This document shows, piece after piece, positions 53,856-64,000 of a DNA stretch of 64,000 nucleotides (position 1 is the stretch's first letter; the number at the start of each line of letters is the position of its first letter). The position numbers were made by a program, and so were the translations under genes. The notes below the pieces were generated by a model. The model was given only the letters and a program-made list of their open reading frames with translations. It made no database searches and was not told the DNA's origin. Origin of the DNA: Gardnerella piotii (lineage in GTDB: Bacteria; Actinomycetota; Actinomycetes; Actinomycetales; Bifidobacteriaceae); assembly GCF_003397585.1 (NCBI RefSeq), contig NZ_QJUV01000001.1, positions 372,001-436,000 on the forward strand, written 5' to 3'.

Positions 53856-53888
53856 AGAAAAGGCCCAGAGCAATCGCTCCAGGCCTTT
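53856..53888 (-). terminator. Terminator of the giant adhesin gene
   Basis: AAAGGCC and GGCCTTT enclose a second inner stem GAGC-AATC-GCTC. Read on the minus strand it ends in TTTTC, 35 bp after the stop codon. Confidence 0.85.
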
Positions 53889-53922
53889 GCTTGTTGGTTT
53901 ATAGTTACTTAGCGCGTGCTAG

Positions 53923-56900
53923 CTAGTTGCGCTTCTTGCGGCGAGATACAGCCCTTCCTGCAGCACCCATGCCAGCAAGCATCGCAGACGCAAGAGCACT
54001 TAATGCAACACCAACGCCAGTATTACCTAGCGCACCCTTACCTCTTCTAGATTCACTATTAGATCCACTATTGCGAGATTGGTTTCCATGATTATTGCCG
54101 CCATTGTGGCCGCTTACGTCATTTTTGTTGCCATTCTTGTTTGCGTTGTTGGTGTTGTTTGCGTTGCTGCCATTATTGGTGTGACTTCCGCTTTCGTTTG
54201 TGCCGCTATCGCTTTCGCCGCTATCGCTACCATCATCGCTGCTACCGCTACCATCATCGCTACCGCTACCGCTGCCTCCAGGCTGCGCAATCGTGCCTGT
54301 AACGGTGCTAGACGAGCCTCCAGCAGTGCTATCTCCGCTTTTCTTTGCAACAGCAGTAATCGTGCTTCCGTCTTTAACGTTTGCAGCTGGAATCGTAACA
54401 ACGCCAGTCTTTGGATCAACAGTTACGCCGTTAGGAGCAGTGCCGTCAATCTTCCACACGCGCATATCGCCCTCGGCGATAACGGTGATTGTAACAGTTT
54501 GCTGCGTGCTTCCGTCGCCTTCAGGCGTATACGTAATAACAACCTTATCTACGCGCGTATCCGTAAGATTTGGTGTTATTGTGGCGCTTCCGTCTGCAGG
54601 CGTGTCTATGCGTGGAACGGCAATATCTCCGCCAACCGTTACTTCAACAGTGTTTCCAGTCTTTGCAAAATCACCTTCGCCGTTTGTAGGCGTAAGGTTT
54701 ACAATCGCGCCAGGCGTTTGCTTGTTGATAGTAATAGTGAAGTTTCCATCTTTATCTGCTTTACCGGTTCCGATTTGCTTTCCATCTTTGTCGGTAACAG
54801 TAATAGTTGCGCCTGGAACATCGGTTTTGCCAGTAATCTTTTGACTTCCATGGCTTCCGCCCTGATCTCCACCGCTTTCGCTACCGCTGCCGCTTGGCTC
54901 GTCTGCTATAGACTGTCCGGTAATCTGCGGAGTCTTAAAGCCAGTTGTTTTCTCCGCTTTATCCGAAGAGTGGTCATCCTTATCCTTAGCAACAGCAGTA
55001 ATCGTGCTGCCGTCCTCCAAGTCTTTTGCTGGAATCTTAACTTCGCCAGTGGTTTCATCAACCTTTACGCCGCTAGGATAAGGGCCGTCAATCTTCCACT
55101 TGCCGTCGGTGTCACCTTTCTTAACAACAATCGTGCGAACTGGCTGCTCTGGGCCGTTAAGAGGATTTGGCTTAGCAGTAATCACAATCGTAACAACTGT
55201 TGCGCTGTCACCGCTTGTAGGCGTTACTGTTACGTTTCCGTCTCCTGGCTTTCCGTCTTTATTTTCCGAAGGAACGGTGATTGTAGGAGCTTTTGGCTTT
55301 GCAATAACGGTTACTTCTACTGGAGTGCCACTCTTGCCGTCCTTGCTTGGAACAAGCTTGAGCTTTGTGTCAGGATTCTGCTTAGGAACATCAACTGTAA
55401 AGTGGCCATTATCGTCCACCTTAGTGGTTATGTCTTTGCCTTTATCGTCCTTCAAGGTCTTGCCGCTATCATCTTGAACCGTAATAGTTGCTCCAGGTGT
55501 TGCATTACCCGTAATAGTGGTTTTACCAGGCTTTTCTGGCGTATTCTTTGCGCTACTATCGTTGATAAATGGCTTGTCTGTAACCTTTAGAGTTACTTTG
55601 ACTTTTACTGGTTCTTTTAGGCCTGGAATCTTGACGAGCACAGTGCCGTCAACATTGCCTGGCTTGTCAGTATTTGGAGCAGCACCTTTCTCCCACTCGA
55701 AAGTAGTGCCATCTGGGAAGTCACCATTGTTTGCAATGCTGTCTTCTGGCTTTGGATTGGCGTTTACTGGCACGCTCACCGTCTTGACTTTTGGATTTGG
55801 CACAACAAGCACGTTGACTGGAATGTCAACAGCTGGCTCGCCTGGCACTGTAACAGTCACAATTCCTGGCTGGTTGCCAGTCTTTGATGTATCAGGCTTC
55901 TTCTTCCAAGAAACCTCAGCATTCTCAGGCAAATCGCTATGATTCTTAATAACATCCTTTGGCTGAGGAGTGTTGTCCTTGCCGTCAGTATTTTGCAACA
56001 CGGTTACGTCTTTTCCTTCAGGAGATGCTGTAACAGTAATTTTTACAGGCACTTCTTGAGGATCTTGACCTGGAATCTTTACAATCACAGTGCCAGTAGT
56101 AGGACCAGTCTTGTCGGTCTTTGGAGCAGCATCTTTCTTCCACTCGAAGGTGGTTCCCTTAGGTAACTTATCGTTGTCTTTAATGCTGTTCTTAGGATCT
56201 GGATCGCTGTTCTGAATAACGGTGGTGTCCTGCGCTATAGGCGCAGGGTTTACGTTCACAGGAACTGTGGCTTCCACTGGATCTTTCACACCTGGGATAT
56301 GAATGAGCACAGTTCCAGTAGTGGTGACTGGCTTGTCGGTCTTTGGCCCGCCATCCTTCCAGTCGAAGGTGGTTCCCTTAGGGAACTTATCTTTATTAGC
56401 AATACCCTTCGATGCGTCTGGAAGTTTGTCGCCAACCTTCACGTTAACAACATTCGTTTCTGGATTTGGCGTAACGTTTACTGTTACAGGCACCTCTACA
56501 GGGGATTGACCTGGAATCGTAACAATAATCTTGCCATTCTTTGTGCCCGGATTATTGGTGACTGGTTTATCTTCAGCCTTCCAATCGAACTTAGTGTTAT
56601 CAGGATACTTGTTTCCGTCTCCACTTGTGTTATTAATAACATCCTTAGCGTCTGGCAAATTCGTGCCCTGTGGCACGTTGACTTCAGATGCACTTGGGTC
56701 AACCACGTTAACAGTTACGTCAACTTCTTGAGGAGTATCAGACCCAGGAATAGTAATCTTTACTTTGCCTGTTATGTCGTTGCCTTCCGTGTTCGTGTCT
56801 GGTTTTTCGGTCCACTCGAACTGTGTGCCATCAGGGAACTTATCCTTATTAGCAATGCTGTCTTCTGGCTTAGGTTCCACGCCCTTTGGCACAGTCATGC

Positions 56901-59900
56901 CAGTTTTCGCTTGTGGCTTTGGAGCATTAATAGTTACAGGCACGTTGATAACAGTTGTTGATCCATCATCCGGATACGTAACTGTTACAGGCACCTCAAA
57001 CTTGCCAGCCTTATCTCCAGTAGGAATCTTCTTAGCATCTTCCTTGCTAATAGAGTAAGTTGGCTTATCTTTTTCGTCATCTGGCCAAGTAGGAACGCTT
57101 ACTTTGCCGATAATTTCTTCATCCGAAGGCTTTTCGCCATTCTTCTTGGTAATGCTATCTGCCTTAGGTGGGTAAAGTTCAGACTGCTTGTTGCTAATAG
57201 TTACTGGAACTTCAACAGTGTCAGTCGTGTCATCTGGGTAGGTGACTTTAACTTCAACAGGGTAGTTTCCAGGAGTCTTGCCGTCTGGAATATCGTCATC
57301 TTTGCTGGTAATGGTGACTGTTGGCTGTTTCTTTGAATCTTTTGGCCAATCAACAGTTACAGCCTTCTTAACAGCTTCCTTGGTCTTTTCTTTATCAGTG
57401 CCATACGGCTTAACAACAGGTGTTACCTTCGGCTCGAAAGTATCCGACTGCTTGTTTTTAATAGTCACATAAACAGTAACTTCTTTTGTTGATGTGTCTG
57501 GATAAGTCACCTTAACGTTAACAGGTTTCGTGCCAGGTTCAGTGCCGTCTGGGATTGTTTTCTCATCAACAATCTCAAAAGTCAACTCATTCTTTTTGTC
57601 TTCTGGCAAATCAACATTCACAGCATTCTTGATAGCTTCCTTGGTCTTTTCTTTACTAGTGCCATACGGCTCCTCAACAGGATCAGCGCTTGGAGGGTAC
57701 TCGTCTTTATTCCAATCCTTAACAATTACAGGTACTTGCACAGTTGTGGACGTTTTGTCTTTATATGTGATTGTAACAGGAACGTTAGTTGTGCCAGTCT
57801 TATCTGTAGTTGGAATCTTACCCGTATCTACAGTAATGGTTGGCTGACCCTCACTGCTGCTAACACCAGTATTAACTTTATCTCTGATTTGTTGCTCTGT
57901 TGGATTTTTATCGCCTTTATGCAACTCTATAGGAGTTGCAGAAGCCTTGTGAGTCACGTTATCTGGTTCGCCAACTGTTACAGGAACTTCCACGTGATCC
58001 GTTGAACCGTCTGGGTAGGTAACAGTAACCTTAACGTTTACGGTTCCAGGGGTCTTAGTGTCGATAGGTGTTTGACCATCGTCAACTGTAATTGTTGTAC
58101 CAGTTGGTTGGTTTGGAACAGTGACTTTAGCTGTGATTTCTTCATGAGAAGGTTTGGTTTTACCATAACCAACGTTGATTCCATCAGGCTTATTTGGCTC
58201 ATACTTCTTATTCTGAGGCTCGCCAACCTTAACGGTTACAGTTGCGTGATCCGTTGAACCATCGCCATAGGTGATTGTTACAGGAACAGTAAAATCGCCA
58301 GGCTGAGTGCCATCTGGAATAGTGTTATTGCTGTCAATGGTCACTGTTGCGTCAGTAGGCAAAGTCGTGTCAGCGCCATTCTTCTTTAGCTTAATGCCAT
58401 TCTTCTTTACGCTATCCTCTATGGTAGTGTTCTTCGTCTTATTGTAGTCAACCTTAATAGTTTGGCCTTCTGGCGTGTAATCCTTGTTTTGTGGATCCAA
58501 AACTTTAACAGTTACTGTTGCAACGTCACTAGAGCCATCCGAATACGTAACCTTAACCTGCACTTGGCTTTCGCCAGGCTTATCGGTGCTTGGAATGTTT
58601 TTGTTGACGATTTCTACTGTTGGAGCACCTGCTGGAGAATTGTTGTCTTTCCAGGTAAGTCCGCCATCTTTGCCGAAGGATTTAATCTTCTTTGCAAGAT
58701 CTTCCTTGGAATTCCATTGAACTGTAATGGTCTTACCAACAGGGTCATAGTTATTGGACTCTTTAGTAACGACAATAGGCACTTCAATCTTGCTGGAAGA
58801 ACCATCTTTGTAATGAATTGTTACAGGAATAGTGTAATTCCCATCCTTAGTAGGAATATCGCCAACATCAAATGTTATGCCGTCTTTATTGATTGGCGTA
58901 TTTGGATTGTCGTATTTAGTGATTTTAATAGCATTTTTAATGGCATCTTTATTTTTAGGATTATCAACTTTAGATGCAGTAGCATTGTGCTCCTCAGCAT
59001 CCGTGTACACGGAAATCTGAATATTTAGTGTGGATTGCTTTCCTGCATTATCGGTAACAGTAAGAATGCGTGACCATTTGTTATTTTCTGGCACATTAAG
59101 ATCTGTGCGCTGTGCAGTGCCATTAATATGAATAGTAGCAGGATTATTAGCAGAATTCCCGTCTTTATTGTCAATAACGATATTGCCATCATGACCTGGG
59201 AATGATGATGGTATTGTTGCGCTCTTGATCTTTCCGCTGTTATCGTAAGACTTAATTTCAATATCAAAAGTATTGCCCTTATGTACCTTAAATTGGTAGT
59301 ACATTTGGTTATCGTTATGTTTTACCTGATTTGTAGCAGGATTCTCAATAACAGGCGCAATATCGTCCTTAACGGTAACTTTTGTATCTACGTCCGTAGT
59401 GGAACCGTCTGCAAAAGTTATGCGGACTTTAGCGGCTGTATCTTTGCCAGGTTCATTCCAATTTGGCTCCTTAGCCCAAGAATACGTAGCGTCCTTAGGT
59501 AGTTTATTCTTGCTTTCTTGCGCAATGCCATCTTCTGGCTTAGGATGCGTTGTGCCGCTACTCATCTTGTAAGTAACAGGCGTGCTTGTGATATTGCTAT
59601 ATTTCTTTGCCTGCGTCTTAACAATAAACTTCACAGTAATCTGAGTAGTGTTGCCAGAAGGATCAACAGCTTTTAAGGTACGCGTATACTCGCCAGGCTT
59701 AATGTCTAGTGGAGTAGTGCCGTCAAGCGTCAAAGTCTTAGGAGCTGCAGTTGTGCCAGTTCCAGTAGGAGCTTTTTCTGTCTCTCCTGGAGTTTTAGGC
59801 GTTAAAGTAAGAGTTGTAACGTTGCCACTATTATCGGTTGCAGTAATCTTAATATCGTTCTTATCGCCGCGGTACGTAGTAATAGTTGCTACTTGAATAA

Positions 59901-60164
59901 ATGTTTTTCCTCCAGATTCAGATTCAGTTTCAATATTAATATCTTTATAGTCACTGCCGTCTTTTTGCTGAATCGCAACTTTAGGACTTTCGTTATCCCT
60001 AACAGTTACCTTAACGTCAACTACAACAGTTTCAGTCTTTTTAGGATTCTTTGGGTCTTTAGTAGGAATAGTTACAATAACTGTTCCATCCTTTTCCTTG
60101 CCAACAGTGGAAGTGTCTGGAGTGCCGCCAGCTTCAGTGCTCCATGCAAACTTTGCACCTGCTC
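53923..60164 (-). CDS. Giant Rib/Ig-repeat surface adhesin, C-terminal part after frameshift
   Basis: About 2,080 codons continue the N-terminal ORF in the -1 frame. The first available start inside is a TTG at 59733, but the open frame and recognisable domain sequence (AKFAWSTEAGGTPDTSTVG) extend back to the frameshift. It holds about 14 Rib-like repeats of 75-95 residues: long forms ending in VTYPDGSTD...VPVTV and short forms with KGTTFEWKK. Two or three Ig-like modules (GNATPGATITVQ, GKTDVPGATITVTD), a Gly/Ser/Asp/Asn linker and the anchor LGNTGVGVALSALASAMLAG with a RRKKRN tail follow. Likely wall-linked and stalk-forming. Without the N-terminal part it has no signal peptide. Confidence 0.8.
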
Positions 60165-62846
60165 TTTTAAGCTTTTTCCGCTGGCAATAGCTTTTTGGGC
60201 ATCTTCTTCGTTTAGCGTGTGTTTTAAGTCAACAGTAATCGTCCTTGACTTAAGTTCCTCTTTCTTCTTAACTGTTACCTTTACAGTTTTTTCTACTTTG
60301 TTACCAGCAGCATCAGTAACTGAGAACTTAAGTTCGTGTTCTCCAATTTCGCTTTCTTTCATGCCGAGTATCGTAATTTTTACTTTGCGATTTTTTGGAT
60401 CATCTTGTTTGCCTTGGTATTCAATCTTCAAACGTGAAAAATCATTATTTACAAGTTGTAATAATGGAGCTGCAATATTGAAGTCGTCAATCTTTACATC
60501 ATCTTTTGCTGTAAGCTCAATCTTCAGATCTTCGCCAACTTTTACGGTAACATTCTCAGGACCAGTTAATGTTGGTGCTTTGTCGTCTTTAGTAGCATTC
60601 TTAGGGTCGCTTACTGGCGACTGAACCGACTGCTCCTTAGTTGGATCTGCAGGATTTGTAGACGTTACGGCAGTTACATTTCCAGCAGGAATGCCGTCAG
60701 CAACCTTAATTGTAACTTTGCCATCGGCTCCAACTTTTCCAGTGCCGATTACCTTCTTACCGTTATCCTTAAGAGTTACAGTGCTTCCTTCGGTGCCAGG
60801 GCCTGCATTAACTACAACTTCCTTGCCCTTTACGCCTGCAACACCAGTCAAATCAGTCTCAATCTTAGGCTTTTGAGGGCGCACAGTGAAAGTGACCTTT
60901 TCTTCCGCTGTGCTGTCATCGCTAAACGTGACTTTAGCAGTGTACTCTCTCTTTCCTGCAACGCTCGTGGTAGGATCGCCATTAACCCACTCTGCGCTCT
61001 TGATTTTCTTCTTAGCAGCATCGTCAAGCTTGCCAAGATATTCCTTAGCGTCAACCTTGTTGCTGCCACTTACCTTTTTAAGATCTTCGCCAACAGTAGC
61101 ATTAACGGTATTTCCATTAAGCTTATGTTGCAAAGAAAGCGGCTTATTAACTGTTACAGGTATTGGCACTAAATGATAAGAGCCGTCAGTATACGTAATT
61201 TTTGCAGTTACGTTTACTTTATTAGCATTAGGATACTTGTAATAATCGTCACCCAAATTCGTGCTTGGCAAAGGTGATTCAATAAAGGTCACCTTGCCAT
61301 TGCCATTGTTACCTTGTCCATCATTATTTTTTATCTGCTTCGTGAGATCAGCTTCAGTAAGCTTATGACCCCAATCAACAGTAAGTGCCTCGGCTGTTGG
61401 GGATGGATACTTCTGGTTCAGGTTCTTAAGATGTACAGTGACTTTCTTTTCTGCTGTGTTTCCAGAAGCGTCGGTTGCGGAAACAGTAATCGTGTAGTCG
61501 GAGTTTACTGGCGTATTGCCGTTCTTGTTCTCAAACTTAACGTCTTTAATTTCGTGTTTGTAAGGATTCTTTTCAGTCGCGTCAAAACCGTCTTCGTTAT
61601 TCTTTGTATTCTTTTCAAAGTTTGCGCCATTTATGCTATCCGGGAATCCCTTTACAGAGAAACTAGTCACCTTTTCGCTATTGTCAGAAGTGCCGAAAGT
61701 AATCTTTTGCTTATCGCCCTGATATACGGTAATGCTACTGGAGTCGTCTGTAAGCTCCTTGCCATTAAAATACAGCTTTGGAGGCAAATTATCGCTTTTT
61801 GTGCGAGGGAAGTTTTCGTCGTGAGTTCGTCCGGAAATGAAGGTGTAAGCAGAATGTGTATTTCTTCCGTAAGAGCTTGTGTTTGCGTAAGTAAAAGCGT
61901 TTTGAATGTCGTCTGTTGTTACGCCTTGGCGCAGCTTTACCTTGCAATGCATGCGTACAGCGTAATCAACATTAACAGTTGTTATACCAATGCCGTAATT
62001 GTATCCGCTATAAGGGCTTGGTCCAGGAGCTATAGCCTTCTTAATAGCGTCATCTAAATCTCTTTCGTTAACGTGGAAGTTATCGGATATATCTCGTCCT
62101 CTACTTCCTCCGTTACGAACGTTCAATGAATTCTTATAAGTAGAGCCATTATAATCATGGTCATTGTTAAATAAATTCTGATCGAACGATTTGCTTGCCT
62201 CATGATTAAACAATTTAATATCATGAGAAAGGTTTGCATACGTTTGAGGTGAACTGCCATTGCGCTTGTAGAAATCAAATCGTAAATCAGTTACGGTATC
62301 GCCTTTATAAGCACCATTGTTTAAATCTGCAACAGCATAAGGCACTAGCCACACATATTGCTGTTTTTTAGACGATGTAAGCATGGACTTGCCGTCGTTG
62401 TTAAAGAACACGTCGAAGACTAGGTACTGGTCGTTTCCTATCGTTTTAACATGCGCATACATATCCGTCTTGTTCTTTAAGTCGTCGTAGTTGCCCTTGT
62501 TGTAGTCATCATGATTTTCGTCAGTGTTCACGTAACCTGCGTCACCATTGCTATTTTGGTAGCGGTAGCGCTGATACTCAAGAATGTTTGGTGTATGTAG
62601 CCAAGGAGTAGGATCATCGCTTGTGCTACGCACTTGAGATGCAAAAGCCGCTGTAGTTGGAGGAAGAAGAATATTAGAGGATGCGAGTAGTGGCTGACCG
62701 CCCAAGCAGGTTGCTGCAGTAAGAACTGTTGTAAGCGCGCTAAGTGACAGTTTGCGCGCGGTTGATGCGTTAAAATCGGCGCTTACATTTGCAAATGAGC
62801 GATACTCTTGATTGCGTGCGTGCTTTTGGCGAGTGTTCTTTGCCAT
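60072..62846 (-). CDS. Giant Rib/Ig-repeat surface adhesin, N-terminal part
   Basis: 924 codons. ATG 62846 is preferred because GGGG lies just upstream; ATG 62858 is five codons... four codons earlier and lacks a Shine-Dalgarno. A long signal peptide ends near TTAAFASQ at about residue 52. Residues about 60-340 form a Tyr/Asn/Asp-rich head domain that could bind ligand. Ig/cadherin-like and Rib-like modules follow, some with DNSEKV and VTDAAGNK signatures. The last 30 residues (after GKSLKE) are out of frame: the sequence becomes basic and Leu-rich and stops at 60072. As read, the product would be secreted without an anchor. Confidence 0.8.
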   Translation of the reverse strand: MAKNTRQKHARNQEYRSFANVSADFNASTARKLSLSALTTVLTAATCLGGQPLLASSNILLPPTTAAFASQVRSTSDDPTPWLHTPNILEYQRYRYQNSNGDAGYVNTDENHDDYNKGNYDDLKNKTDMYAHVKTIGNDQYLVFDVFFNNDGKSMLTSSKKQQYVWLVPYAVADLNNGAYKGDTVTDLRFDFYKRNGSSPQTYANLSHDIKLFNHEASKSFDQNLFNNDHDYNGSTYKNSLNVRNGGSRGRDISDNFHVNERDLDDAIKKAIAPGPSPYSGYNYGIGITTVNVDYAVRMHCKVKLRQGVTTDDIQNAFTYANTSSYGRNTHSAYTFISGRTHDENFPRTKSDNLPPKLYFNGKELTDDSSSITVYQGDKQKITFGTSDNSEKVTSFSVKGFPDSINGANFEKNTKNNEDGFDATEKNPYKHEIKDVKFENKNGNTPVNSDYTITVSATDASGNTAEKKVTVHLKNLNQKYPSPTAEALTVDWGHKLTEADLTKQIKNNDGQGNNGNGKVTFIESPLPSTNLGDDYYKYPNANKVNVTAKITYTDGSYHLVPIPVTVNKPLSLQHKLNGNTVNATVGEDLKKVSGSNKVDAKEYLGKLDDAAKKKIKSAEWVNGDPTTSVAGKREYTAKVTFSDDSTAEEKVTFTVRPQKPKIETDLTGVAGVKGKEVVVNAGPGTEGSTVTLKDNGKKVIGTGKVGADGKVTIKVADGIPAGNVTAVTSTNPADPTKEQSVQSPVSDPKNATKDDKAPTLTGPENVTVKVGEDLKIELTAKDDVKIDDFNIAAPLLQLVNNDFSRLKIEYQGKQDDPKNRKVKITILGMKESEIGEHELKFSVTDAAGNKVEKTVKVTVKKKEELKSRTITVDLKHTLNEEDAQKAIASGKSLKEQVQSLHGALKLAALQTLPLLARKRMEQLL
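60163..60179 (-). other. Single-base frameshift site in the giant adhesin gene
   Basis: On the minus strand the sequence GGAAAAAGCTTAAAAGAG carries the break. One extra A in either A run restores a single frame of about 2,970 codons. As written, the heptamer C-TTA-AAA could also allow -1 slippage, but it is a weak match to a classical slippery site. Confidence 0.8.
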
Positions 62847-62858
62847 AATAATCCCCAT

Positions 62859-63306
62859 TCTTTTTGTGTTCTTCTTTTATTCGGCCGCTTTGTGGAGCAT
62901 GCGATGCATTGCGATTGCTAATGTGTGCTTAACATGTATGCATTCAAGCTTTGCTCAATTACATGAACAGATAAATATTCATCAATTCAAGATATTATAT
63001 CGTATTTTTGTTTTTTGAGTGAAATTTTTTAAGCGTGATGTTGACTACAAGTGTAAAATTTACTGATGGGGGGGGGGTATTTGATGCATATTATGTTGAT
63101 ATAACAATATATGGAGGATTTTATTATAAATTTTTAACCTTTTATGAAAATTTATTCAGATGCTACTTTGGCGTGTTGCACAACTAGGCGATTATACGCG
63201 GCGGGCAATAGTATAAATAAGGAGCAAAACGCGCGCGAATGGCAAGCAGAATAGATAGAACAGCTGTTGCGCAGCAAAAATCACATATAGCCAATAGGGA
63301 GTGATT
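62859..63306. other. 448-bp divergent gap with a G10 tract
   Basis: It lies between the giant adhesin (minus) and the ACT gene (plus). It is AT-rich apart from ten G at 63068-63077 and a GC-richer stretch near 62,880. Promoters for both directions must lie here; I could not assign a clean -35/-10 pair relative to the G tract. Confidence 0.6.
63068..63077. repeat. G10 homopolymer upstream of the giant adhesin
   Basis: Ten consecutive G on the plus strand (ten C in the adhesin direction), 222 bp before the adhesin start. The flanking GGGTAT matches the tract at 27829. It is likely length-variable. Confidence 0.7.
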
Positions 63307-63600
63307 ATGAACACCACTAATAATGATGAAAACAAAGCCGTAATCACCGTAGTGGGCAAAGATGCTGTAGGAATCATAGCAAAAGTTACGACTCATTTAG
63401 CAAATAGCAAGGCGAATATTTTAGATATATCTCAAACAATCGTCAACGGATTCTTTAACATGATGATGATTGTAGACGTAAACGAAATAAGCGTAGAGTT
63501 TGGAGAGCTGGCCGAAGAATTGGCAAAGCTAGGCGAAGAAATAGGCGTTAGTATACACTGCCAGCGCGCAGAAATCTTTACAAACATGCACAGAATCTAG
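63307..63600 (+). CDS. ACT-domain regulatory protein
   Basis: 97 aa, a single ACT domain: AVITVVGKDAVGIIAKVTTHLA and NILDISQTIVNGFFNMMMIVD. Such stand-alone ACT proteins pair with DUF711/UPF0210 proteins. They probably bind an amino acid, but no ligand is established here. ATG 63307 follows GGGAG. Confidence 0.9.
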   Translation: MNTTNNDENKAVITVVGKDAVGIIAKVTTHLANSKANILDISQTIVNGFFNMMMIVDVNEISVEFGELAEELAKLGEEIGVSIHCQRAEIFTNMHRI

Positions 63601-63619
63601 GGATTAGTAGGAGAAGCCC

Positions 63620-64000
63620 ATGCTAAATATTATGGAAGTGAGCGAAACAAACTCCATGATCGAGCAAGAAAAGCTCGACGTTAGAACCATAACAATGGGA
63701 ATAAATCTGCTAGACTGCGTAGACGCAAGCGTGCAAAAAGTGTGCGAAAACGTATACAACAAGATTACGCGCCTTGCAAAAGACTTAGTCAGCACGGGCT
63801 GCGCGATTGAGCGCGACTACGGAATCCCGATTGTAAACAAGCGCATAACCGTAACGCCAATAAGCCTAGTTGGAGCAGCAGCGTGCAAAAGCCCAGACGA
63901 CTTTGTGCAAATTGCGCACGCGCTAGATAAAGCGGCTAAAAAAGTTGGAGTAGATTTGATTGGCGGCTACTCCGCTCTGCCTGCAAAATCCATGACAGCT
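63620..64000 (+). CDS. DUF711/UPF0210 (PFL-like) protein, 5' part only
   Basis: 127 codons to the window edge, in frame and open. It has DVRTITMGINLLDC, TVTPISLVGAAA and VDLIGGYSALPAK, which are family landmarks. GTAGGAG precedes the ATG. It is 19 bp after the ACT gene, the usual partner. The function is not established; the rest lies outside the window. Confidence 0.9.
   Translation, partial: MLNIMEVSETNSMIEQEKLDVRTITMGINLLDCVDASVQKVCENVYNKITRLAKDLVSTGCAIERDYGIPIVNKRITVTPISLVGAAACKSPDDFVQIAHALDKAAKKVGVDLIGGYSALPAKSMTA

Noticed and set aside
54079..55590. Plus-strand ORF of 503 codons opposite the giant adhesin, and several shorter ones up to 61 kb
   Set aside because: Mirror image of repetitive Thr/Val/Pro/Asp codons; no ribosome site and no recognisable domain.
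60163..60179. Programmed -1 ribosomal frameshifting as the main explanation of the adhesin break
   Set aside because: C-TTA-AAA is a poor slippery heptamer and no strong downstream stem is evident; a one-base deletion or read error is simpler.

Overview
The window looks like chromosome from an AT-rich member of the Bifidobacteriaceae, most likely Gardnerella. The evidence is a GlxR-type Crp regulator, actinobacterial housekeeping genes, many apparently leaderless starts, and surface proteins with a shared C-terminal anchor. The genus is inferred from sequence character, not from a database search. I found no CRISPR array, insertion sequence, prophage or rRNA gene.

Region 1 (1-26 kb) is mostly housekeeping. 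It holds a Crp/GlxR regulator, a class A penicillin-binding protein, pyrD, an ABC-F ATPase, rph, an XTP/dITP pyrophosphatase, tRNA-Leu and tRNA-Thr, and pgi. Next come an unrecognised 47-codon gene with near-ideal expression signals, a NitT/TauT-type ABC pair, rplS-lepB-rnhB, a degenerate ABC-exporter-like protein with a membrane-anchored HNH nuclease, serS, trxA, a G5/Rpf-like wall hydrolase, an MFS exporter and a DeoR regulator.

Region 2 (27-29.2 kb) is a 1-kb gap of repeats, then a secreted Lys/Ala-rich coiled-coil surface protein. Its promoter carries a run of ten G between the -35 and -10 boxes, which suggests phase variation.

Region 3 (29.5-53 kb) is an AT-rich metabolic island with two modules. 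Module A appears to be a nucleoside or riboside uptake and breakdown locus: a LacI-PfkB fusion regulator faces an ECF transporter (S, T, A, A'), a TrpF-like protein lacking the catalytic Cys, a PfkB kinase, a nucleoside hydrolase, a HAD phosphatase, an Fe-alcohol dehydrogenase and an MFS transporter. Module B looks like an amino-sugar glycan locus: an SGNH esterase, a cytoplasmic GH20 hexosaminidase, a ROK repressor, a ROK kinase, a sugar ABC importer without its own ATPase, a DUF4127 protein and a GNAT_C-like protein. A four-tRNA cluster (Gly, Cys, Val, Val) ends the island.

Region 4 (53.5-63 kb) encodes a giant Rib/Ig-repeat adhesin of roughly 2,970 residues on the minus strand, split by one frameshift near 60.17 kb. 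A second G10 tract lies upstream of it. Region 5 (63.3 kb to the end) starts an ACT-domain/DUF711 pair.

Two patterns cut across genes. A family of long-armed intergenic palindromes built on TTTTGTAC...GTACAAAA recurs with compensatory stem changes. Short direct duplications that include the stop codon follow many genes.
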